Assembly: GCF_020103725.1 (NCBI RefSeq)
Contig: NZ_JAHXBG010000008.1
Coordinates: forward strand, 186,001-250,000
Direction of reading: 5' to 3'
Source: Hyalangium gracile
GTDB taxonomy: Bacteria; Myxococcota; Myxococcia; Myxococcales; Myxococcaceae
Length of the DNA stretch: 64,000 nt
Positions 35,687-42,565 of the stretch are shown piece after piece (position 1 is the first letter of the stretch; every line of letters begins with the position of its first letter). The notes under the pieces are model-generated. The model was not told the origin of the DNA, did no database searches, and saw only the letters and a list, made by a program, of their open reading frames with translations. Position numbers and translations under genes: made by a program.

Positions 35687-36172
35687 TCAGTTCCCCGCGA
35701 GCGCCTTCACCAGGTCGTTGAACTTCTCGGTGCCCTCGGAGAGCACGGTGGTGAAGCCCATGCGGAGGGCGGCGTCACGGTCCGCGAGCGAGGTGAAGCG
35801 GGCGACCAGCTTCCACTTCGTCTGCCGGCCGGCCTCCTCCAGCGTCACGGTCATGAGGTTGTCGTGGGGGCCGCCGTGCTTGCCGTGGTCGACGTTCTTC
35901 CACACCAGCTTCTCGGGCTTCACCACCTCGACGAAGACGAACTCCATCTTGAACTCGGCGCCGTCCGGCGTGCGCATGACGTGACGCCACAGCCCGCCAG
36001 GGCGCACGTCCATCTCGCACACCGGGTTCTCGAAGCCACGGCCGCCGTACCACTTCGCGACGTGCTTGGGGTCGGTGAGGGTGGTCCACACCAGCTCGCG
36101 AGGGGCGTCGAAGGTGCGGCGCATGACGAGCACCGCCTCTTCGACGGAGGGGGGATCGACGTCGATCTTCAT
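35687..36172 (-). CDS. SRPBCC (AHSA1-like) domain protein
   Basis: 161-residue START-like protein of the AHSA1/Aha1 group. Motifs: RRTFDAPRELVWTTLTDPKH, VAKWYGGRGF, GGLWRHVMRTPDG and the C-terminal helix VLSEGTEKFNDLVKAL. Such proteins bind hydrophobic ligands and are regularly paired with ArsR-family regulators, as here. ATG at 36172 is preceded by AAAGGA. An upstream in-frame ATG at 36199 would add nine residues and cannot be excluded. Ligand unknown. Confidence 0.88.
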   Translation of the reverse strand: MKIDVDPPSVEEAVLVMRRTFDAPRELVWTTLTDPKHVAKWYGGRGFENPVCEMDVRPGGLWRHVMRTPDGAEFKMEFVFVEVVKPEKLVWKNVDHGKHGGPHDNLMTVTLEEAGRQTKWKLVARFTSLADRDAALRMGFTTVLSEGTEKFNDLVKALAGN

Positions 36173-36207
36173 CGGGGGGTCCTTTCGGAGGGCAGACATG
36201 GTCGAAG

Positions 36208-36576
36208 TCACCTGCGGGGCTTCCGGGGTGGGGGCGGAGCCGAGGGAGCGGCCTGCTGCAGCTCCTTCAGGTGCTCGGCCAGGCTGTCGAGGCTTCGATC
36301 CCAGAAGCGCCGGTACTCCTCGAGCCACTCGGAGACGGCTTGCAGGGGCTCGGCCTCGAGGTGGCAGGGGCGCCACTGCGCCTCCCGGCCGCGGGAGATG
36401 AGGCCCGCGCCTTCCAGCACCTTCAGGTGCTTCGAGATGGCCGCCAGGCTCATGTCGTAGGGCTCGGCCAGCTCCTTCACGGTGGCGTCCCCCGTGGCGA
36501 GCCGGGCCAGGAGTCCCCGCCGCGTCGGATCGGCCAGGGCAAAGAGCGTGGCGCTGAGTGGGTCGGTCGTCGTCAT
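36208..36576 (-). CDS. ArsR-family winged-helix regulator
   Basis: 122-residue dimeric repressor. DNA-binding winged helix: LFALADPTRRGLLARLATGD, VKELAEPYDMSLAAISKHLK, VLEGAGLISRGREAQ. No metal-binding Cys motif (CxC) is present, so it belongs to the non-metal SdpR-like subgroup that pairs with SRPBCC proteins. ATG 36576 is favoured over the TTG at 36591 because the latter lies inside the long palindromic operator at 36579-36634. It probably represses itself, the SRPBCC gene and the hydrolase. Confidence 0.9.
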   Translation of the reverse strand: MTTTDPLSATLFALADPTRRGLLARLATGDATVKELAEPYDMSLAAISKHLKVLEGAGLISRGREAQWRPCHLEAEPLQAVSEWLEEYRRFWDRSLDSLAEHLKELQQAAPSAPPPPRKPRR

Positions 36577-36578
36577 GG

Positions 36579-36634
36579 CGTATTCAACCAAATAGTTATC
36601 AACCGAGAGGTTGTCAACTGGTTGGTTGAATACG
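36579..36634. promoter_or_regulatory. ArsR operator, long imperfect palindrome
   Basis: 26-base arms (36579-36604 and 36609-36634) with four mismatches around a GAGA spacer. The outer halves read TTCAACCAA and its complement, the inner halves CAACC and GGTTG. It sits 2 bp upstream of the ArsR ATG, so a bound repressor would cover the promoter. The arms contain two AACC-type units each, suggesting room for two dimers. Confidence 0.75.
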
Positions 36635-36677
36635 GCCTCATGGCCACCGGCCCGGAGTGCCTGGGCACGGCTCGCTG

Positions 36678-37568
36678 CTACTTCTGGAAGGTCCAGGGGG
36701 TGTTGTCGCGCTTGCCGTCGAGGAACGGGAGCACCGTCGAGATCAGCCGGGGCGTGGTGAAGATGTCGTAGTGGGTCGCGTCGGGGATGATGGCCAGCCG
36801 GTTCTTGCTCTGGTTCTCGCGCTGCCAGCCGGCGTCGCGCAGGTCGCCTCCGAGCAGCTGGTAGAACTTCACCGCGTGCTCGAGCCGGAACATGTCCGAG
36901 TCGCCGTAGACCAGCATCACCTGCGCCTCGATCTTGGGGATCTCCTTCGACCAGTCGTACTTCTGGCGCATCAGGTCGCCGAGGATGCCGAGCAGCTTCG
37001 GGAAGTCGTCGACCTTCGGCGCGAGCGCGGCGTAGGTCTTGTACATCGGGGTCTCCTTCATGCCTTCGGCGGCCGCGGACGTCAGCTGGACCTGGAGCGC
37101 GCGCACGTCGGCGTGGAACCCGTCATCCGAGAAGCCGCACGAGACCAGCGCCAGGCGCCGCACGCTCTTCGGCTTCTGGATGGCCATCCGCAGCGCGACG
37201 CCGCCGCCCATCGAGTAGCCAATGACGTCGACCTGCTCGTGGCCGAGCCGCTTCACCAGGGCGGCCATGTCGTCGCCCTGCAGCTCGAGCTTCCACTCGC
37301 GCTTGCCGAGCGCGGTGCGGCCGTGGCCGTGCAGGTCGACGGCGATCACCTTGCGGCTCTGGGCGAGCTGCTCGAGCGCGGCGCCGAACATCTCGATCGA
37401 GCCCAGGCCGCCGTGGAGCAGCAGCACCGGCTCTCCCTTGCCGTGGACCTCGAAGTAGTAGTCGACGCCGTTGATCGACTGGCGGCCGGTCTGGACCGGC
37501 TTCGCCAGGGCGGCCGTGGCGGCGAGGAGAACGGCGAAACCCGCGAAACGACTGAGCGTTGCCAACAT
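36678..37568 (-). CDS. Secreted alpha/beta hydrolase
   Basis: 296-residue hydrolase with a cleavable signal (FAGFAVLLAATAALA). Core motifs: LLLHGGLGS (oxyanion), VIGYSMGGGVALR (nucleophile Ser in GYSMGG), DSDMF (acid region) and PDATHYDIF (catalytic His). Resembles haloperoxidase/esterase-like enzymes acting on small esters or lactones in the periplasm; substrate unknown. Not obviously part of the ArsR operon, since the operator and divergence region lie beyond its 3' end. Upstream is a 90-bp gap with the putative terminator of the immunity gene. Confidence 0.87.
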   Translation of the reverse strand: MLATLSRFAGFAVLLAATAALAKPVQTGRQSINGVDYYFEVHGKGEPVLLLHGGLGSIEMFGAALEQLAQSRKVIAVDLHGHGRTALGKREWKLELQGDDMAALVKRLGHEQVDVIGYSMGGGVALRMAIQKPKSVRRLALVSCGFSDDGFHADVRALQVQLTSAAAEGMKETPMYKTYAALAPKVDDFPKLLGILGDLMRQKYDWSKEIPKIEAQVMLVYGDSDMFRLEHAVKFYQLLGGDLRDAGWQRENQSKNRLAIIPDATHYDIFTTPRLISTVLPFLDGKRDNTPWTFQK

Positions 37569-37638
37569 GTGAGCCTCCGGTGGATTCGTGCCTCAAATCC
37601 ACGTCGAACGAGGCTCTGGAGGATCGACAGCGAATTTC

Positions 37639-37653
37639 GGCGGTATTTCCGCC
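37639..37653 (-). terminator. Hairpin after the immunity gene
   Basis: A stem GGCGG/CCGCC with a 5-nt A/T-rich loop lies 5 bases after the stop of the imm11-type gene on the minus strand. There is no clear T tract, so termination is plausible but not certain. Confidence 0.35.
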
Positions 37654-37657
37654 CGGA

Positions 37658-38221
37658 CTAGACCTCCTCGAACCTTGTGCCTGTGGCCCACATGCGCTCC
37701 AAGGCGTCCTTGATCTCCCCGGAGACGATCAGCGGGCCCGTCCACCCCTCACACCGGAGCACCCTGACGCTTCCGACCTTGGCCTTGTCGATGCGCAGGT
37801 CACGCACGGAGAAATAGCGACCCACCATGTCTGGGAGCCCGTCTTCATGAGTCCAGAGCTCGATCCGGGACGCTGTTTCGTCGATACAGCGGATGAGGCG
37901 TGTGGCAACGAGGATGAGGTACTGCTCCGGGTGTCCCTCCACGTCCACGGGGAGCAGTTGCACATCATCCGGCGCCAGCTCCGAGAACATGGCCGCGACC
38001 CGGACATGGACCACCGGGAGGCCAACGTTCGCTTCCGAGTAGTCCAGCGGCTTGCCCGCGATCTCGACGGGGATTCTCAAGCGCTCCGTGATGTGGACGG
38101 GCGTTCCGCACGTGAACTGCCTGTCATCCACCTGTCGGCCATGTCTGTCCGTCGGCGTGTTCAGGTGCCAGCGGTGCGGGACGTTCACATCGTCGGCCAG
38201 CTCGAAGAAACGCTTGGGCAT
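37658..38221 (-). CDS. Imm11-type immunity protein
   Basis: 187-residue cytosolic protein of the imm11-type family common in myxobacterial toxin clusters. Marks: FFELADDVNVPHRWHLNTP, LDYSEANVGLPVVHVRVA, ELAPDDVQLLPVDVEGHPEQ, YLILVATRLIRCIDE, and the end EIKDALERMWATGTRF. Such proteins neutralise a neighbouring polymorphic toxin. It lies 27 bp after the SUKH gene and 500 bp downstream of the toxin. Whether it is the cognate antitoxin or a spare for incoming toxins is not known. Confidence 0.75.
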   Translation of the reverse strand: MPKRFFELADDVNVPHRWHLNTPTDRHGRQVDDRQFTCGTPVHITERLRIPVEIAGKPLDYSEANVGLPVVHVRVAAMFSELAPDDVQLLPVDVEGHPEQYLILVATRLIRCIDETASRIELWTHEDGLPDMVGRYFSVRDLRIDKAKVGSVRVLRCEGWTGPLIVSGEIKDALERMWATGTRFEEV

Positions 38222-38248
38222 AACCTCGGGTGGGTAGAGCCGCGCCCG

Positions 38249-38722
38249 TTACTCTCCCAGCCAGTAGAGATTGCGTCGGGTCCGCAAGATGCCTTCTAGA
38301 AACTCGGAGAAGGAACGAGCAACCGGCCCGCAGTACTTCGGGTTCGGCCATGCCTCATGGTAGCCATCCATGAGGGGATACCGTCCGTTCTCCTGCCTGC
38401 TCACGTCGAGCAAGACGTAGTTGCCGTCTTGAACATCGCAGATCGCGTAAGCGGAAGCTGGGCCCCACTTGTCCTCATCCTCGCCATAGATGGCCACCCT
38501 GGCCCGCTTGATCTTCGACAAGGGAAGGATCTGGTAAGGGCAGTCAGGGAGCCGCTCGAGCAGCTCTGCCCCGTTGCAGTGCCGGTAGAAAGAGCGCAGG
38601 TCTGGATCCAGCTTCCATCCCATGCGCTGCTCGAACTGCGCGATCTCCTCGGGTGTAGCGGGAGGATACGGGAAGTGAGCGCGTGATACCTCTTCCAGCA
38701 AGCTGCTGAGGGGAGCGGCCAT
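38249..38722 (-). CDS. SMI1/KNR4 (SUKH) immunity protein
   Basis: 157-residue protein with the SUKH fold: PATPEEIAQFEQRMGWKLDP, LRSFYRHCNGAELL, YQILPLSKIKRA, then SFSEFLEGIL near the end. SUKH proteins are widespread immunity proteins against nuclease-type polymorphic toxins. The ATG overlaps the toxin's TGA by one base (TGATG), the usual arrangement of a toxin and its cognate immunity gene. Confidence 0.85.
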   Translation of the reverse strand: MAAPLSSLLEEVSRAHFPYPPATPEEIAQFEQRMGWKLDPDLRSFYRHCNGAELLERLPDCPYQILPLSKIKRARVAIYGEDEDKWGPASAYAICDVQDGNYVLLDVSRQENGRYPLMDGYHEAWPNPKYCGPVARSFSEFLEGILRTRRNLYWLGE

Positions 38723-39351
38723 CAGTAGTCCAGGTAGGGAAGATCAGGGCCCACGGTATTCCAGGGGGGCGCGCCTGCGTAACAAGCGGGATACGCCTTG
38801 TTGAAAAGGTCGTGAGTGTCGGGCGGCGCGGGGAGGATGTTCTCCGCGTCCGTAGGGTCGCCGCCGTGCAGAAGATCCCGGATGTGGTGTCCTGGCCACG
38901 ACTTCCCATCCGCCGTTGGCCAGTTTCCGAATTTCCTGCTCCAGTCCTCGCGGAACTTCTTCCGGGCGTTCTCCCACAACTTGCGCTTCGCTTCGTTCTC
39001 GCCCTTCGTCAACTCGGGGTAGGTGCAGCAGCAATGAAAGAAAGCGCGGCGCCCTCCCGCCTGGACGCCTCCCCCTTGCCAATCGAGCTTGAGATCCGCC
39101 AGCCAGATGCAGCCCATGAGCTTGTAGCCCTCTATGGCGCACTGGCGTGTGCATGCATCCATGAACCGTTGATTGCACTGCCAGGGGCCATAGAAGAATG
39201 TCGGCTTGAAGCTACCGACCGCCGCACTGATCAGCGGTCCTTCCAATTTCCGCGCTGGCTGGGCTCCTGGGGAGGGCGATGGAATTGAACCGTTGGGCGC
39301 TCCGCACCCGGCAGAGAACACGAGGGCCGCCACAGTGGCACGTAGGCTCAT
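38722..39351 (-). CDS. Lipoprotein polymorphic toxin, HNH-like C-terminus (SitA-type candidate)
   Basis: 209 residues. A short signal ends in lipobox FSAGC (Cys16). A Cys-rich middle (residues about 59-110, with CNQRFMDACTRQC and HCCCTYPEL) leads to a C-terminal domain with WPGHHIRDLLHGGDPTDAEN, ILPAPPDTHDLFNKAYPACY: a HH...N...H arrangement as in HNH/GHH-type nucleases. Lipoprotein export plus a C-terminal toxin plus adjacent immunity genes is the layout of SitA toxins, which are passed between myxobacterial cells by TraA/TraB outer-membrane exchange. Family assignment is by architecture only; delivery by exchange is inference. Confidence 0.65.
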   Translation of the reverse strand: MSLRATVAALVFSAGCGAPNGSIPSPSPGAQPARKLEGPLISAAVGSFKPTFFYGPWQCNQRFMDACTRQCAIEGYKLMGCIWLADLKLDWQGGGVQAGGRRAFFHCCCTYPELTKGENEAKRKLWENARKKFREDWSRKFGNWPTADGKSWPGHHIRDLLHGGDPTDAENILPAPPDTHDLFNKAYPACYAGAPPWNTVGPDLPYLDY

Positions 39352-39385
39352 GGAGGGCTCTCCGCCTTGGGGCTCTCCCTCGAGC

Positions 39386-39991
39386 TCAGAGCCGCTCGTC
39401 GATGGCGCGGTTGCTCATCTCGTCCGCGGCGGCGTTCATCGCTCGCGGGACGTGGACGAGCTTCACTCGGGAGAAGTCGTTGAGGAGCTTCACCGCCTCC
39501 TCATAGAGGGGGCGCAGGGAGGGGCTCTTCACCTGGTAGCGACCGCTGAGCTGACGGATGAGCAGCTCGCTGTCGGCGAAGACCTCGATCTCCTTGGCGC
39601 CCAGGGACTTGGCGTGCTTCAGGCCAATGAGCAGTCCCATGTACTCGGCGTAGTTGTTCGTCTGGTTGCCCAGGTACTTGCCGAGCCTGGCCACCACCTG
39701 GCCGCCGGGTTCAATCAGCACCGCGCCCGCGCCGCTGGGGCCCGGGTTGCCGCGGGCCGCTCCATCCGAGTACAGCCTCAAGCGAGGCGTGGCGCCGCGA
39801 GGCTCCTCGGCAGGGGCAGGGGCGGATTCAGCGGGGGCTTCCGGTGAGCCGGCCGCCAGCCGCTGGGCGACCTCCTCCAGGATCTGCCCCAGCCGCTCGC
39901 GGGTGAGCCCGCGAAACGCACGCACCGTCGCCGTCAGCGCCTCCTCGCGCGCAATGTGGCGGAGGATGTCTGCCTCGGTCGGCTTCGGCAT
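39386..39991 (-). CDS. RNase HI-family protein
   Basis: 201-residue RNA/DNA-hybrid nuclease-type protein. Residues 1-65 form a helical/Ala-Pro-rich extension not found in E. coli RnhA. The RNase H fold follows, with catalytic acids visible: Asp in YSDGAARGNPG, Glu in NYAEYMGLL, Asp in FADSELLIRQL and Asp in NAAADEMSNRA. It is the short class lacking the basic protrusion. Its start lies 21 bp after the zinc-ribbon gene's stop, a pairing often seen in this lineage; cytosolic RNA-DNA hybrid removal is the likely task. Confidence 0.9.
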   Translation of the reverse strand: MPKPTEADILRHIAREEALTATVRAFRGLTRERLGQILEEVAQRLAAGSPEAPAESAPAPAEEPRGATPRLRLYSDGAARGNPGPSGAGAVLIEPGGQVVARLGKYLGNQTNNYAEYMGLLIGLKHAKSLGAKEIEVFADSELLIRQLSGRYQVKSPSLRPLYEEAVKLLNDFSRVKLVHVPRAMNAAADEMSNRAIDERL

Positions 39992-40012
39992 GGCGGGACG
40001 GAGCGAGCGGAG

Positions 40013-40738
40013 CTACTTCGAGGTGGGCTCGGCGAGCGCTTCCACCGCGTAGATGATGCGGTGGCACGAGGGGCACACGTCCGTGCCCAGCGAGGTGCGC
40101 AGCTGGTTGTAGAGCTGCGGGGGCACGTTCATGTTGCAGCCCTGGCACGTGCCGGCCACCACACCGACCAGCGCGGGCAGCTTCTTCTTGCGGATCGCCT
40201 CGTAGCGGCGCAGCAGGTTGGAGTCCACCCCCGCGGCGGCGCCGGAGCGCTGGCCCTCGAGCGCCTTCACCTGGCTCTCGGCCTCGGCCAGCTTCGCGCG
40301 CAGCTCGCTCATCCGAGCGCCCAGCTGCTGCTGCCGGGTGGCGAACTCCGCCTCCTTGCCCTTCACCGCCTCGCGCGCCGTGGCCAGCGTTTTGGTGAGC
40401 TCCACCAGCTCGTCGGCCATGGTGAGGTTCGCCTTCTTGGCGATGTCGATCTCCCGCGCCAGCGCGGAGTACTCGCGAGTGGAGCGCTGCTCGGCCAGCC
40501 GCGCCTCCCACTTCTTCACCTTGTCCTTCTCGTCGGCGATGTTCTGCTCGAGCTGGAGCTTCTGGCGCTCGATATCCGCGAGCCGGTTCCTCTCGGCCTC
40601 GATCGCACTGCGCGCCGCGCCCAGCTCGCGCTCCAGTTCAGCGATCTGCTTGGGGTGGACGTCTGCGGCTTTGCGCAGGGCGGCGGCATCCATGTCCACC
40701 TTCTGCAGCTCCGCCAGAGCCTTCAATTTCTCCCGCAA
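40013..40738 (-). CDS. Coiled-coil zinc-ribbon protein (CdsZ/DUF164 type)
   Basis: 241 residues: a long antiparallel coiled coil (about 1-185, heptads of Ala/Leu/Glu/Arg), then a C4 zinc ribbon with CQGCNMNVPPQ and VCPSCHRIIY. Family members are conserved bacterial proteins of uncertain role, linked to secretion or ribosome-associated functions. The TTG start at 40738 is chosen because GGGAGG precedes it at 8 nt and coiled-coil sequence begins there; the in-frame ATG at 40786 adds 16 residues without similarity. Upstream of RNase HI in the same operon. Confidence 0.85.
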   Translation of the reverse strand: MREKLKALAELQKVDMDAAALRKAADVHPKQIAELERELGAARSAIEAERNRLADIERQKLQLEQNIADEKDKVKKWEARLAEQRSTREYSALAREIDIAKKANLTMADELVELTKTLATAREAVKGKEAEFATRQQQLGARMSELRAKLAEAESQVKALEGQRSGAAAGVDSNLLRRYEAIRKKKLPALVGVVAGTCQGCNMNVPPQLYNQLRTSLGTDVCPSCHRIIYAVEALAEPTSK

Positions 40739-40895
40739 AGTTGCTGCCTCCCACGAGGGCCACACCGGCGTGTGACCGGCGCACATCTACCAACAAAACG
40801 CATTGGGGTCCAACGCCGAGATGGCTCCGTGTTCATCCCGGCGCCTCGAAGGGGTGGGGTTTGAAACGGACCTTCGGAACCGCTAGACGGGCCCC

Positions 40896-41696
40896 GTGCA
40901 CCACTTCCGCTCACTCTCCGCGCTCGCGCTCCTGGCACTCGCGCCCGCCTGCCGACCCTCCTCGGAGTCAAACCCGGCGCAGCCTGCCGCCACTCCCACC
41001 CCTCCGCCCGCCAAGGCCGCCGCCGCGCCTGTCGGGCGGGGCTTCATTGAAGGAGTGGTGCGGTTGGCTGGCACCCCGCCCCCTCCCATGCGCTATGAGA
41101 CGACCCCCAGCGCCACGGACGCCTGTGGCGTGGATGTGGCCGACCGCTCGCTCACCGTGGGGGAGGGAGGCGCCCTGGCGCAGGTGGTGGTGTCGCTCGA
41201 GGGTGGGGCCTCGCTGCCAGCCGAGGGTGTCACCGCTCCGACCACCGTCCTGGACCAGCGCAGGTGCGTCTACGAGCCGGCGGCCCTGGCCGCCCGGGCG
41301 GGCACCACGCTGGAAGTGCGCAACTCGGACCCCGTCATGCACAATGTACGCGCGGCGGCCGGCGCCCAGCCCATCTTCAATGTGGCCATGCCCCTGGAGG
41401 GGATGAGCCTGCGCAAGCCGCTCCCCGCCGCTCCGGGCCTCATCCAGGTGAAGTGCGACGTGCACCCCTGGATGCGCGCCGTGGTGCGCACCTTCGATCA
41501 TCCCTACTTCACCACCACGGATGCCCAGGGCCGCTTCCGGCTCGAAGTCCCAGAGGGCACCCACACCGTGGTGCTCTGGCACCAGCGCCTGCCCGAAGTC
41601 TCCAAGCCCCTCACCGTGAAGGCCGGAGAGACGGTCCGCCTGGAGCAGGAATGGGCCGTCAGCCAGCTCCAGGAGGCAGGGGCGGGTCAGAAGTGA
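40896..41696 (+). CDS. Cupredoxin-like lipoprotein with carboxypeptidase-regulatory-like tail
   Basis: 266 residues, GTG start. Lipobox ALAPAC. After a Pro/Ala linker (about 25-45) is a plastocyanin/azurin-like domain: NSDPVMHNVRA supplies the first His, and VKCDVHPWMRAV supplies Cys, His and Met, the type 1 copper ligand order. The C-terminal strand region (TTTDAQGRFRLEVPEGTHTV, VLWHQRLPE) is a small regulatory-like beta domain. A periplasmic electron carrier or copper-binding protein is likely. Monocistronic, divergent from the zinc-ribbon gene; no oxidase genes are next to it. Confidence 0.8.
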   Translation: MHHFRSLSALALLALAPACRPSSESNPAQPAATPTPPPAKAAAAPVGRGFIEGVVRLAGTPPPPMRYETTPSATDACGVDVADRSLTVGEGGALAQVVVSLEGGASLPAEGVTAPTTVLDQRRCVYEPAALAARAGTTLEVRNSDPVMHNVRAAAGAQPIFNVAMPLEGMSLRKPLPAAPGLIQVKCDVHPWMRAVVRTFDHPYFTTTDAQGRFRLEVPEGTHTVVLWHQRLPEVSKPLTVKAGETVRLEQEWAVSQLQEAGAGQK

Positions 41697-41870
41697 CGCC
41701 CCCCTGTCCGATCCGGGCACAGTAATCCCGGACTACGTCCTAAAGCTGGAGGGGCTTCGGACGGTGCTTTTCAGCAAGTCACCGGAATGTCGAGAATCGG
41801 AACCCTCATTCTGCTTTGGCGGCAAAATTGCTATCTAGTGGCGTGAATCCCACTGGGGAAGGACTCCCAC

Positions 41871-42023
41871 ATGCAAGCCAAGAAGCGCGCACAGAATGGG
41901 GCTGAGGTCCGCACCGAGGACGCCAAGGCGTCGCGTCCGGTGGGGATGCAGGCCATGGGACCGACGCTCTACGAGCAGATCCGCCGCGTCCTGGTCGAGA
42001 TGAAGCTGGTGTCCGAGAATTGA
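41871..42023 (+). CDS. Small 50-residue protein
   Basis: ATG at 41871 with a GGGGAAGGA ribosome-binding site 8-10 nt upstream, reading 50 codons to TGA 42021. Lys/Arg/Glu-rich N-terminal half (MQAKKRAQNGAEVRTEDAKA), then a helix GPTLYEQIRRVLVEMKLVSEN-like end. Too short for standard calling, but with a clean start, codon use like its neighbours and two hairpins directly after the stop. Function unknown; no partner is evident. Confidence 0.5.
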   Translation: MQAKKRAQNGAEVRTEDAKASRPVGMQAMGPTLYEQIRRVLVEMKLVSEN

Positions 42024-42042
42024 ACAGGACGCCGTGAAGCGC

Positions 42043-42063
42043 CGCGCCCTCATGGAGGGCGCG
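42043..42063. terminator. Hairpin after the small gene
   Basis: Perfect 9-bp stem CGCGCCCTC/GAGGGCGCG with a 3-nt loop, 19 bases after the 50-residue gene's stop. A second stem-loop follows at 42073. No T tract is present, so it could be a bidirectional terminator or an mRNA-stabilising structure between convergent genes. Confidence 0.45.
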
Positions 42064-42072
42064 GGTGGTACG

Positions 42073-42093
42073 GGGCTCCCGCCTGGGGAGCCC
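42073..42093. terminator. Second hairpin between convergent genes
   Basis: 8-bp stem GGGCTCCC/GGGAGCCC with a 5-nt loop, 9 bases after the previous hairpin and 47 bases before the end of the FYDLN-acid gene on the other strand. Confidence 0.4.
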
Positions 42094-42139
42094 TGATTCG
42101 GAGTGAGGACTCGCTGGGGTGTTTGAGACCCACCCCCCG

Positions 42140-42418
42140 CTAGATGTCCTCCTCCTCGTCGGCCTCGACGGGCTCCTCGTCGAAGGAGTCGAGATCCTCC
42201 TCGTCCTCGGCGGCCTCAGGCTCCTCGGGCTCCGGCTCGATGACCTTCGGAGCGGCAGCCAGGCGGCCACGGCGCCCCTCGGACGCCGGCTTGAGGGCCG
42301 GGCTCTCGCGCTGGTCTGCCCCGCACTTCGGGCAGAGCGGATCCGGCTTCTTCATGTCATAGAACTTCGTTGCGCACTTGAAGCAGACGTACTTTGTCCC
42401 GAGGTCCTTCGCCGGCAT
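42140..42418 (-). CDS. FYDLN-acid domain protein (TIGR02300-like)
   Basis: 92-residue protein. N-terminal zinc ribbon: LGTKYVCFKCATKFYDMKKP, then LCPKCGADQ (two CxxC). The C-terminal half is almost pure Glu/Asp (EPEPEEPEAAEDEEDLDSFD). This is the FYDLN-acid family, small cytosolic proteins of unknown function in proteobacteria. ATG at 42418. Divergent from the AgmX-like gene across a 147-bp region that must hold both promoters. Confidence 0.9.
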   Translation of the reverse strand: MPAKDLGTKYVCFKCATKFYDMKKPDPLCPKCGADQRESPALKPASEGRRGRLAAAPKVIEPEPEEPEAAEDEEDLDSFDEEPVEADEEEDI

Positions 42419-42565
42419 CTCGCCACCTTCTGAAACGAGGAAAGCTGAAACCCAAGGCGCGGGTGCATAGTTGGCCCTCGCAAAGGAGTCAACGGGACGT
42501 TTTGCACCCGAGGACTCTGGAGTAGCATCCCCCACCCGTTTCCCCAGCGCGCATCGGTCGCCCCC

